Below, one piece after another: positions 41,922-50,010 of a stretch of DNA of 64,000 nucleotides (its first letter is position 1; each line of letters starts with the position of its first letter). The translations under genes and the position numbers were made by a program. Under the pieces are notes generated by a model. It worked only from the letters and a program-made list of their open reading frames with translations, was not told the origin of the DNA and made no database searches. The stretch comes from 2-01-FULL-40-13 sp964433155 (GTDB taxonomy: Bacteria > Patescibacteriota > Microgenomatia > UBA1406 > GWC2-37-13): contig CAYSQE010000004.1 of NCBI GenBank assembly GCA_964433155.1, forward strand, positions 1-64,000, in the 5' to 3' direction.

Positions 41922-43547
41922 ATGGAAAAAGTGATACATTTAATAAAAAAGCCATACGTCGCTCTACTTTTTATTATGATTGTTGGATTTATTCTCAGAA
42001 CTTATAATTTGTGGGACAACATTTTTTTTTCCTATGACCAAGCGAGAGATGCTCAAAGAATTCAAGATTTAGTTTATGCAAAAGATCTGAAATTGGTAGG
42101 ACCTGAAACAGATATTCCTGGAGTCTTCAATGGTCCATTATTTTACTACCTTATTGCTCCTATATATTTTTTATTTAAATTTGATCCAAATTTTGTAGCC
42201 ATATTTTTGGCATTAATCAACCTTCTTGGAGCTATATTGTTGTATAAGCTTGCGCTTATTTTATTCAAAGAAAAAAAGGCAGGCTTAATAAGTGCTATTC
42301 TCTGGGTAATTTCGTTTGAACAGCTTGGTTTTTCTAAATATATATCAAATGCTTCGCTCATGAGCATTGGTACCATGATTTATTTTCTTGGACTTGCGCT
42401 TTATTTTATTGAAAAAAAATCAAGCGGATTAATAATTAGTGTAATAGGTTTAGCAGCTGCTATTCATTTTAACATTTACCTCACCTATCTTATTGTTTTC
42501 TACATGATTTTTTACTTTATATACCGTCCTAAATTAAATATGAAATTGATCATATTCAATCTTATTTTATTCTTGGTTTTACTTTCTCCATTTGTACTTG
42601 CTGAATTTATGTGGAAATTTGCCGGAAGTAAATCTTTAGTAGGATATATAAGTAACCAAGGCGGATCGATGAATAGCGTCATGGAAAGTTTGACCTTTTA
42701 TATACAAAGACTGTCAGCCTCTCTTTATTACTCCCAGTTTTCTTTTAATATTTTCATAGCTTTCCTTCTTTTTATTATTATTACTTTTATCGTTTATAGG
42801 TCTAAATCAAATCATGCGCCCTTTTTATTTCTCTGGCTTTTTTCAACTCTTCCGCTTTTTGGATTCAGGTCAGGTGTAATAAACGTTCCAGTTATCAATA
42901 GCTCTATTTTTGGTGCAATAATTCTACTTTTTGCAAAAGGTCTATCAGAGATGTTACAAAATAAAAAAAATTACATAATAGGCATCTTTGTCATCTCTCT
43001 GATTTTTGTATCTAACATATTTTTATTTATAAAACAGAATGTTCTTAAGATAGAAACTCCGTCAGCAAAAAATAACATTCTTGCTTACGAAAAAATGGCG
43101 ATTGACTATACCTATAAAAAATCTAAAGGCAAAGAATTTAGTATCTGCACCGTAACTGAACCTCTCTTTATTAATACAACATGGTCATTTCTCTTTGATT
43201 GGTATGGAAAAAGCAAATATGGTTATGTTCCCTCCTGGGCCGGTCCAAAACAATATATGAATAAAAATCATTTACCGGATGATGAGGATCATACAGAGCT
43301 ACGATTCTTACTTTTTGAGAATCAGGGAGGAATTCCCGACCATGCCTGGCCGGCGGCCCTCTATGTTGAAGATCAACTCTCCACTCTTGAAGAAGAGACT
43401 AAAATTGGTAATATGACGGTTCAAATGAGAACGTTAGAAAGAAACAAAGAACTTTTGAGGGATACTCAAAATCTGTCTCTTGCAGATAAGAAAAGGTTAA
43501 AGAGTGTTACTGAGATTGATAAACGTTACTCTTGCTATCATGAATAA
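41922..43547 (+). CDS. GT39-like multi-pass glycosyltransferase
   Basis: A 541-residue GT-C protein. Loop 1 is FFSYD39QARD43AQRIQDL followed by GPETDIPGVFNGPLFYYLIAP. About eleven helices follow, then a 170-residue soluble domain with a conserved-looking WSFLFDWYGKSKYGYVP segment. This YDQARDA...GVFNGPLFYY form is shared with 15448 and 38703. The next gene starts inside its last three codons (8 bp overlap). Confidence 0.83.
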   Translation: MEKVIHLIKKPYVALLFIMIVGFILRTYNLWDNIFFSYDQARDAQRIQDLVYAKDLKLVGPETDIPGVFNGPLFYYLIAPIYFLFKFDPNFVAIFLALINLLGAILLYKLALILFKEKKAGLISAILWVISFEQLGFSKYISNASLMSIGTMIYFLGLALYFIEKKSSGLIISVIGLAAAIHFNIYLTYLIVFYMIFYFIYRPKLNMKLIIFNLILFLVLLSPFVLAEFMWKFAGSKSLVGYISNQGGSMNSVMESLTFYIQRLSASLYYSQFSFNIFIAFLLFIIITFIVYRSKSNHAPFLFLWLFSTLPLFGFRSGVINVPVINSSIFGAIILLFAKGLSEMLQNKKNYIIGIFVISLIFVSNIFLFIKQNVLKIETPSAKNNILAYEKMAIDYTYKKSKGKEFSICTVTEPLFINTTWSFLFDWYGKSKYGYVPSWAGPKQYMNKNHLPDDEDHTELRFLLFENQGGIPDHAWPAALYVEDQLSTLEEETKIGNMTVQMRTLERNKELLRDTQNLSLADKKRLKSVTEIDKRYSCYHE

Positions 43548-44316
43548 TCTAACAGTAATTATCTATACCTATAACGAAGAAAAAAAAACCAAAGATTGCA
43601 TTCAGTCCGTAAAGAATCTTACTGATAATATAGTTATTATTGACTTAGAAAGTAAGGATAATACTACAACTATCGCTCAAAAAGAAGAAGCTGAGATTTT
43701 TTCTTTTAAACATGTTAATTATGTTGAACCAGCAAGAGAGTTTGGCATACGAAAAAGCAAGACTAACTGGATATTTCTCCTTGACGCTGATGAAAGAATG
43801 ACAAAAGAATTAGCAAATGAGATTCTAAGACATATTCAGAACGACACATATACACATTATAAAATACCAAGAAAGAATATCTTTGGGACGACCCATTGGC
43901 TCAAACATGGCGGTTGGTGGCCGGACCATCAGATCAGACTAATCAACAAGAAATATTTCAAATCCTGGCCGAAAGAGATTCACTCGGCTCCAATTATCGA
44001 TGGACGAACAGGATACTTAAAAAACCCAATTCTGCATTTCTTTCATGGAGATTTTGGATCTATGGTTAGTAAAACGATCACATTCGAAGATATCGAATCA
44101 AATCTTCTTTTTAAGGCAAATAAAAACGTTTACGTACCTACATTTTTTCGAAAATTTTTGGGAGAATTGTATAGGAGGTTTATAAAACATTTTGGTTTCT
44201 TGGATGGTGAAATTGGTATAATTGAGTCAATATATCAAGCTTTTTCAAAAACCATCACCTATCTATACCTTTATGAAAAGAAAATTAATAGCAGCTCTCT
44301 ACGACCCATATCTTGA
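43540..44316 (+). CDS. GT2 glycosyltransferase, WaaE/KdtX-like
   Basis: A 258-residue GT2 enzyme. It begins LTVIIYTYNEE, has LLD82AD84ERM as metal motif and HGGWWPDHQIRLI as signature, and ends with a C-terminal helix. It is a paralogue of the gene at 26171 and closer to canonical WaaE-like enzymes (DADERM). ATG 43540 lies within the end of the upstream gene and the next gene starts 44 bp inside its 3' end. Confidence 0.9.
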   Translation: MNNLTVIIYTYNEEKKTKDCIQSVKNLTDNIVIIDLESKDNTTTIAQKEEAEIFSFKHVNYVEPAREFGIRKSKTNWIFLLDADERMTKELANEILRHIQNDTYTHYKIPRKNIFGTTHWLKHGGWWPDHQIRLINKKYFKSWPKEIHSAPIIDGRTGYLKNPILHFFHGDFGSMVSKTITFEDIESNLLFKANKNVYVPTFFRKFLGELYRRFIKHFGFLDGEIGIIESIYQAFSKTITYLYLYEKKINSSSLRPIS

Positions 44317-45364
44317 TACTCTTGGTGGCGGTGAAAAGCATATCCTTTCAATACTAAAGGTACTCGATGATGAAGGATATGAAATTTGCATATTTTGGAA
44401 TAAAAATCTTCAAAGCGAGATTCAACAAAGATTCGGACTTCAATATGTTAATAGATTAAACTTTTTGCCCAACATTTTTACTACTTCAAAACCACCAATA
44501 AATACGTGGCTTACCCTAAGGAATTTTGACTTTTTTTTATATGTGACAAACGGAAGTTATTTTTTTTCCTCAGCGAAAAGGAATTTCATTTTTTGTATGG
44601 TACCGCAGAGAAATTTATACCAGATGAATATAATAAATAAACTCAAAACATTAAATTATAAATTCATTACCAATTCAAACTTTACTCAAAAGTGGTTAAA
44701 CATGTGGGGAATAACTTCACACGTCATTTATCCTTATGTAAATAGCGAATTAATTGATATAAAAGTTCAAAATCTAAAAAAAGAAAAAATTATTTTAACA
44801 ATTGGAAGATTTTTTGGACACCTTCACTCTAAGAAACAGTCCATTCTTATCAGTTTGTTCAAACAAATAAAACAGACTTATCCGCAGTTCAAAAATTTTA
44901 AACTAATTATAGCCGGTGGACTGAAAGAAGAGGATAAACAATATCTAAGTAAACTCAGTTCTCTAGTTAATGATCGTTTAGATATAGCTCTCGAAACGAA
45001 CTTTGGTTATAACAGATTAATAGATCTATATAGAAAATCTCTCTTTTATGTCCATTTCACTGGATATGGAACTGATGAAAATGTGCATCCCGATCAAGTA
45101 GAACATCTAGGCATAGCTCCTATTGAGGCAATGGCTGGCGGATGTGTAGTTTTTTGCTACAATGCTGGTGGGCCAAAGGAGATAATTGCAAATGGTCAGA
45201 ATGGATTTCTTTTCAGTAATGAAAAAGAACTTGTTAGTAACATGTTAGTTGTATTAGATAATCAAAATTTACAAAAACAAATTCAGCTTCAGGCGCAGAA
45301 GTTTGTCAAAGACCGCTTCTCTTACGGCGTCTTTAAAAAAAGAGTGAAGGAGGTTCTGCTATGA
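44273..45364 (+). CDS. GT4 glycosyltransferase, ALG11-like
   Basis: A 363-residue GT-B enzyme. The N-terminus has ALYDPYLDTLGGGEKHIL and the C-domain HLGIAPIEAMAGGCVVFCYNAGGPKEII, preceded by GYGTDENVHPDQVEH. GGGEK plus HxGI-xx-xE-xMAxG resemble eukaryotic ALG11 alpha-1,2-mannosyltransferases and their bacterial relatives. ATG 44273 is chosen over a frame 17 codons longer, since the protein starts right at the family's first strand; the resulting overlap with the previous gene is 44 bp. Confidence 0.87.
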   Translation: MKRKLIAALYDPYLDTLGGGEKHILSILKVLDDEGYEICIFWNKNLQSEIQQRFGLQYVNRLNFLPNIFTTSKPPINTWLTLRNFDFFLYVTNGSYFFSSAKRNFIFCMVPQRNLYQMNIINKLKTLNYKFITNSNFTQKWLNMWGITSHVIYPYVNSELIDIKVQNLKKEKIILTIGRFFGHLHSKKQSILISLFKQIKQTYPQFKNFKLIIAGGLKEEDKQYLSKLSSLVNDRLDIALETNFGYNRLIDLYRKSLFYVHFTGYGTDENVHPDQVEHLGIAPIEAMAGGCVVFCYNAGGPKEIIANGQNGFLFSNEKELVSNMLVVLDNQNLQKQIQLQAQKFVKDRFSYGVFKKRVKEVLL

Positions 45365-46254
45365 TCTCAGTTGTTATACCAACCTTTAAAAATAACCAAC
45401 AACTTCTATCAAATCTAAAACACAATTTAGAATTTCTTAAAAACTACGAGATTATTATTGTTAATGACAATCCAAATAAATCTATTAGGTCTGATTTAAG
45501 AACATTCAAAAATCTAGTATTGATTGAGAATAAAAATAACCTTGGTTTTGGTGAAACCATCAATGTAGCCATCAGAAAAGCTGTATATGATTTTGCGATG
45601 CTTTTAAACGATGATGTTGTTCTCAATGATGATGGATTTAAAAAGGCACTTGATTACTTTAAAAAAGATCCTAAGTTGTTTTCCGTCAGTTTTGGTCAAA
45701 AAGAAAAAGATGGAACAATAGTGGGGAAAAACATTTTGTATTGGAAAAATGGGCTGTTTTACCACAAAAAAGCAAATAACATAAACAGAGGCTATACGGC
45801 GTGGGCAGAAGGTGGAGCTTGCATGATAGATAAAACTAAATTTTTGACCATCGGTGGGTTTAACCACTTATATTCACCTTTTTATTGGGAAGATATTGAT
45901 CTATCGTTCAGGGCTTGGAAAAATGGCTATAAAATTTATTTTGAACCAGCCATCTTAGTTAAACATCATCATGAATCTACTATTGCTAAGTACTTCTCCA
46001 AAAGATTTATTAAAACAGTTGCCTATCGAAATCAGTTTATTTTTGCATGGATAAATATCTCTGATTTTGATTTATGTGTTAAACACATACTCCTTCTCCC
46101 TTTTAATTTAATGTACTATGGACTAATAAAAGGCCAGATTGAAGTTCTTGAAGGCTTTTTTAAAGCTCTGGCTCGAATTAGAAATATACTAATGTCGCGC
46201 ACGAAGATACATACAAAAGTTTCAGACAGGGAAGTTTTAAGATATCTTATATGA
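45361..46254 (+). CDS. GT2 glycosyltransferase, polysaccharide chain extender
   Basis: A 297-residue GT2 enzyme: ISVVIPTFKN, IIIVNDNP, NNLGFGETINVAI, the metal motif LLNDDVVL, AEGGACMIDK and FYWEDIDLSFRAWKNG with ED as catalytic base. A C-terminal hydrophobic helix pair may associate with the membrane. It overlaps the GT4 gene by ATGA (4 bp) and the next membrane enzyme likewise by 4 bp. Confidence 0.9.
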   Translation: MISVVIPTFKNNQQLLSNLKHNLEFLKNYEIIIVNDNPNKSIRSDLRTFKNLVLIENKNNLGFGETINVAIRKAVYDFAMLLNDDVVLNDDGFKKALDYFKKDPKLFSVSFGQKEKDGTIVGKNILYWKNGLFYHKKANNINRGYTAWAEGGACMIDKTKFLTIGGFNHLYSPFYWEDIDLSFRAWKNGYKIYFEPAILVKHHHESTIAKYFSKRFIKTVAYRNQFIFAWINISDFDLCVKHILLLPFNLMYYGLIKGQIEVLEGFFKALARIRNILMSRTKIHTKVSDREVLRYLI

Positions 46255-47867
46255 ATAAAAAGTTAACTATTGCTATCTTAGCTTTAAGCATCTTAATAAG
46301 CTTATTTCTGCATATCTATAAGTTAAATGAAGTACCACCTTGCATAAATGCAGATGAGGCAGCTTTTGCCTATAATGCATACTCTATTTTGAAAACAGGG
46401 AAAGATGAATATGGAAAATTCATGCCGCTTAGATTTGAGTCATTTCGAGATTATAAACTTCCAGTCTATAGCTACCTATCAATTCCTTTTATAGCTGTCT
46501 TTGGCTTAAACGATTTCTCAACGAGAGCGTTGAATATAGTTTTAGGCATCGCATTTGTTCCTCTTATATATTTATTAACTAAAGAATTGTTTGAAAATAA
46601 AAAGGTGGCACTATTTGCTTCTTTTTTGACCTCTCTTTCTCCTGGTGTATATATTTTATCCAGACATGCACATGAAGGTGTTGAGTCGACTTTTTTTGTT
46701 CTGACTGGTCTTTTATTTTTTATAAAATATCTGAAATCGCGTAAATTAATTTATTTTGTTTTATCTAATTTCGCAATTCTCCTTAACGCATTTTCCTATC
46801 AGACTGGAAGAATTTACCTTGTTGTCTTTTTCTTTATTTACATTTTTTTTCTCGTCAAAGGAGAAAAAAATCAGAAAAAATTCTTCTTTATAAAAGTTGG
46901 AATTTCTATTCTCATCCTATTATTTTCATTATTCTATGACTTTAAATATGGTTTAAATCGAGTTAACAATCTCTTCTTTTTTAAAAACTCTGGATTTAGG
47001 TTGACTTTGACAGAATATGTAGCTGAACATTCAACAAGATTGATACATAATAAAATTTCTGAGGCTATAAGAGAAATCACAAATCGATATTTTTACCAAC
47101 TGTCACCTCAATATCTTCTTGTTGCAGGTGATACAAATTGGCGTTTTGGGTTTCCTAATCTAGGACTGTTTACTCCAATTGAGTTCCTTTTATTTTTCAT
47201 AGGTCTTTATTATTTATTTAAGAATAAAGAAAAATTTAGATTTATTGTTTTATTTTTATTTCTCATAACTCCACTCAATAATGCTCTCACCTGGCAGGAT
47301 CCTTCTCTCATCCGTACTTATTTTATGTTATTTCCAATAATTATTATATCTTCCTACGGGGCAGTAAATTTATTTAAGGAATATAGAGCTGCTAAAATTT
47401 TATTCACAATCTCTTTTATTACTTTGGTAATCTTCGGATTTTACAAGTTTAATGACTGGGACCTTTACTTCTATCATTATCCTAAGAGACCAATAACTAT
47501 AAGGGCTTGGCAGTGTGGGTACAAAGAGCTAACCGAGTACGTTAAAAAAAACTATGATCGTTACGATAAATTTTATATCACCGATCGCCACGGGCAGCCA
47601 TATATTTTCTTCCTTTATTATTGGAAATACGACCCAAAATCGTATCAGAAACAGGCAAAAATATCAGGTCCCGACCGTTATGGTTTTGGTCAGGTGGCAA
47701 AATTTGACAAGTTTGAATTTCACTTCGTATTTGATCTAAAATTGAAAAAATCGGTGTTTATTGGCTATCCTGAAAGTTTTAATGACGCCCCTCAAGAAAT
47801 ATTGGATAAAGTTAAAAAAATCAAGGTTGGAACCGAAGAAATTTTCTGGATCTACGAAAATAATTAG
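46251..47867 (+). CDS. GT39/ArnT-like multi-pass glycosyltransferase
   Basis: A 538-residue GT-C protein. Loop 1 is PPCINAD35E36AAFAYNAYSILKTGKD, then RDYKLPVYSYLSIPFIAVFG and STRALNIVLG. The NADEA...KLPVYSY form is a common PMT_2 type. The outer C-terminal domain is about 130 residues. It ends the plus-strand block; its stop overlaps that of the convergent CPBP protease gene by 4 bp. Confidence 0.85.
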   Translation: MNKKLTIAILALSILISLFLHIYKLNEVPPCINADEAAFAYNAYSILKTGKDEYGKFMPLRFESFRDYKLPVYSYLSIPFIAVFGLNDFSTRALNIVLGIAFVPLIYLLTKELFENKKVALFASFLTSLSPGVYILSRHAHEGVESTFFVLTGLLFFIKYLKSRKLIYFVLSNFAILLNAFSYQTGRIYLVVFFFIYIFFLVKGEKNQKKFFFIKVGISILILLFSLFYDFKYGLNRVNNLFFFKNSGFRLTLTEYVAEHSTRLIHNKISEAIREITNRYFYQLSPQYLLVAGDTNWRFGFPNLGLFTPIEFLLFFIGLYYLFKNKEKFRFIVLFLFLITPLNNALTWQDPSLIRTYFMLFPIIIISSYGAVNLFKEYRAAKILFTISFITLVIFGFYKFNDWDLYFYHYPKRPITIRAWQCGYKELTEYVKKNYDRYDKFYITDRHGQPYIFFLYYWKYDPKSYQKQAKISGPDRYGFGQVAKFDKFEFHFVFDLKLKKSVFIGYPESFNDAPQEILDKVKKIKVGTEEIFWIYENN

Positions 47868-48520
47868 AGGAATAAAATGATTGAAAGATTGTAAAAGGCA
47901 TGAATAAGTATTGGTACAGATAAATTTTTTCTTTCTAAGAATACAAAAGAGTTAACTAAGCTTAAAATCATATCTGTCGCTAAAAACATAAGAAGTAGAT
48001 TTCCTGTGATTTTCAAATTGGTGAAAAGAATTGGAACATGAAGAAAGAAAAAAAGTATACTGGCAAAAAAAGATGAGGTATATATATTTTCTGATTCTGC
48101 ATATAATCGTTTTAGCACAAAACCACGAGATAGTATTTCTTCTGATATACCGGTTGCCAATGCAAGCACTATCATTAATGATAGATCTTGAAAACCAATC
48201 TCCTTTTGAAAAAAAACTATTCTTTTGAATTTAATGAGATTAGCCATAATTGCGCTGAGGAAAAAAATGCTTCCTACCGTAATAGCAAGAATTAAATCTG
48301 GGACAATGATTTTTAACTTAAGATCAATTGCAGACAAAAAGGATTTTTTTTCAATTCTTTTTATGTAATAGTAAACAGGAAATATAAAAACGAAAGGCTT
48401 CGCAACCAACTCATCAAACCATTCTGGAAGCTTCAACTTAGCTCTATAAACGGCCCATATAATTAAAATTATTGCCCAAAGATTGAGCGCTCTTTGAGTC
48501 GGAGTAATTTTTGCTTTCAT
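47864..48520 (-). CDS. CPBP-family intramembrane metalloprotease
   Basis: A 218-residue membrane protein with the CPBP (CAAX-protease and bacteriocin-processing, Abi) motifs: GISEEILSRGFVLKRL with the EE-xxx-R pair, FFLHVPI with a His, and a late HAFYN. These residues bind the metal in the membrane core. The substrate is unknown; related proteins process lipidated or bacteriocin-like peptides. A minus-strand TACATT (48533-48528) lies 7 nt before the ATG, another leaderless-type start. Confidence 0.88.
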   Translation of the reverse strand: MKAKITPTQRALNLWAIILIIWAVYRAKLKLPEWFDELVAKPFVFIFPVYYYIKRIEKKSFLSAIDLKLKIIVPDLILAITVGSIFFLSAIMANLIKFKRIVFFQKEIGFQDLSLMIVLALATGISEEILSRGFVLKRLYAESENIYTSSFFASILFFFLHVPILFTNLKITGNLLLMFLATDMILSLVNSFVFLERKNLSVPILIHAFYNLSIILFL

Positions 48521-48565
48521 TTAAAACAATGTACTCTTTTTTTCCCAATAATTCAAGAATTGGAT

Positions 48566-48787
48566 TTAGACTCCTTTGAGTAGCGAAGACAATCTTATCT
48601 TAAGAACACGAGAAAGTTTGTTTAAAGACTTTACGGTTGGATTGGCTTTCCCCTCTTCTATTCTTGCCAAATATGTTCTATCTAAATCCGAAAGAAGAGC
48701 TAGTTGTTCTTGTGAAAGTTTCCTTTTCTTTCGTGCATTAATGATTCTTTCACCAAGTCTTTGATAGAAGAAATTTCCACGCGACAT
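48566..48787 (-). CDS. XRE-family helix-turn-helix regulator
   Basis: A 73-residue single-domain Cro/C1-type DNA-binding protein: LGERIINARKKRKLSQEQLALLSDLDRTYLARIEEGKANP in outline, with the recognition helix around DRTYLARIE, followed by TVKSLNKLSRVLKI. No other domain is present. A minus-strand TAGACA-N17-TATCTT promoter ends 11 nt before the ATG. Its target is unknown; it lies 45 nt upstream of the CPBP protease gene and may control it. Confidence 0.9.
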   Translation of the reverse strand: MSRGNFFYQRLGERIINARKKRKLSQEQLALLSDLDRTYLARIEEGKANPTVKSLNKLSRVLKIRLSSLLKGV

Positions 48788-48858
48788 ACTTAAGGCTAAA
48801 GATAATAAACAGATCGCCTATTGTCTATGGACTATAATCTACAAATTAAGCTAAATAG

Positions 48859-48880
48859 AGCTTTATGAAAGCTTATTTTT
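48859..48880. terminator. Hairpin with T-run downstream of rpoD
   Basis: AGCTTT-ATG-AAAGCT (48859-48873) forms a perfect 6-bp stem with a 3-nt loop. On the plus strand TATTTTT follows; on the minus strand CTATTT follows. It lies 30 nt past the rpoD stop, so it may end the dnaG-rpoD transcript, although the better T-run is on the other strand. Confidence 0.4.
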
Positions 48881-48910
48881 GGTGAATAACAATGTAGACT
48901 ATAATGAACA

Positions 48911-50002
48911 TTATTCGAGAAAGTCTTTAAGCTTGCGGGCGCGAGTAGGGTGTTTCAATTTTCGAATAGCTTTCGCCTCAATTTGTCTAATACGCTCACG
49001 AGTAACTTTGAATTCTCTTCCAACTTCTTCCAACGTTTTTGGTTTTCCATCCTCTAATCCAAACCTCATGATTAGTACTTTACGTTCACGAGGAGACAAT
49101 GTCTCCAATACTTTTGCAAGAGCATCTTTTAGTAATTCTCGCGAAACTTTATCATATAATGTTGGCTGATTTTGATCAGCTACAAACTGTTCTAAAGTTG
49201 CCTCTCTGTCATCACCAACTGGTGTTGAGAGTGACTTTGGCTGTTGAGAAATTTTCATGAGATTTTCTACTTCCTCAACTGTCATCATCATCTCTTTTGC
49301 AACTTCCTTGACTGATGGTTCTCGCCCTAATCTTTGTGTAAGCCTTCGTTGGGCCTTATAGTAGCGATTTATATGATCGACCATATGCACTGGGATTCTA
49401 ATTGTTCTAGATTGATCGGCTATTGCTCTTGTAATCGCTTGCCTTATCCACCATGTAGCATAGGTAGAAAATTTATACCCTCTTCGCCAATCGTACTTTT
49501 CAACTCCACGTATTAAACCTCTATTTCCTTCTTGAATAAGATCTAAAAATGAGAGACGACGACCAAGATATTTTTTTGCTATAGAAACGACAAGCCTTAG
49601 ATTTGCTTTAATCAATTTTTCTTTGGCTTTGGGGTCATTTTTTTCATAACGCTTTGCGAGTGAGATCTCTTCTTCGAATGTCAATAATGGCGTCTTCCCT
49701 ATCTCTTTCAAATACATTTTGATAGGGTCGAGTGACTCACCATGTTTTAATACAACCAGTTGCTCCAATTCTTTCTCTATTTCTTCTGCTGTTTTTTTTG
49801 CATCGGATTCTTCTCTAGTAGATACTGTTTCAAAAATATCAATTCCGCGTTTTAAAGCTTGATCAAAAAACATATCAATTTCTTCTATGTGTTTTTCTGG
49901 TTGGGTATAAACAAGAAGGATATCATCTTGGACTAGGAATCCATCGTCTTCACCTTGCTTTAAAAGTTCATTTAGCGTTTTAGGTAGTCTATGTTTTGTC
50001 AT
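48911..50002 (-). CDS. rpoD: Primary sigma factor RpoD (sigma-70)
   Basis: A 363-residue sigma-70 factor. Region 1.2 (DPIKMYLKEIGKTPLLTFEEE), region 2 with ANLRLVVSIAKKY, DLIQEGNRGLIRGVEKYDWRRGYKFSTYATWWIRQAI in outline, region 3 and region 4 with TLEEVGREFKVTRERIRQIE are all present. Region 1.1 is missing. The linker between residues 40 and 85 is acidic. GLIRGVEKYDW differs from the usual GLMKAVEKFDY. It follows dnaG by 8 nt, the classic macromolecular-synthesis order. It should read the TTGACA/TATAAT promoters noted here. Confidence 0.97.
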   Translation of the reverse strand: MTKHRLPKTLNELLKQGEDDGFLVQDDILLVYTQPEKHIEEIDMFFDQALKRGIDIFETVSTREESDAKKTAEEIEKELEQLVVLKHGESLDPIKMYLKEIGKTPLLTFEEEISLAKRYEKNDPKAKEKLIKANLRLVVSIAKKYLGRRLSFLDLIQEGNRGLIRGVEKYDWRRGYKFSTYATWWIRQAITRAIADQSRTIRIPVHMVDHINRYYKAQRRLTQRLGREPSVKEVAKEMMMTVEEVENLMKISQQPKSLSTPVGDDREATLEQFVADQNQPTLYDKVSRELLKDALAKVLETLSPRERKVLIMRFGLEDGKPKTLEEVGREFKVTRERIRQIEAKAIRKLKHPTRARKLKDFLE

Positions 50003-50010
50003 AGCACATT

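Noticed and set aside
48824..48880. Possible small plus-strand RNA (TATAAT at 48833 and hairpin with T-run at 48859)
   Set aside because: There is no -35 box and the product would be about 35 nt; the hairpin is explained as well by termination of rpoD.
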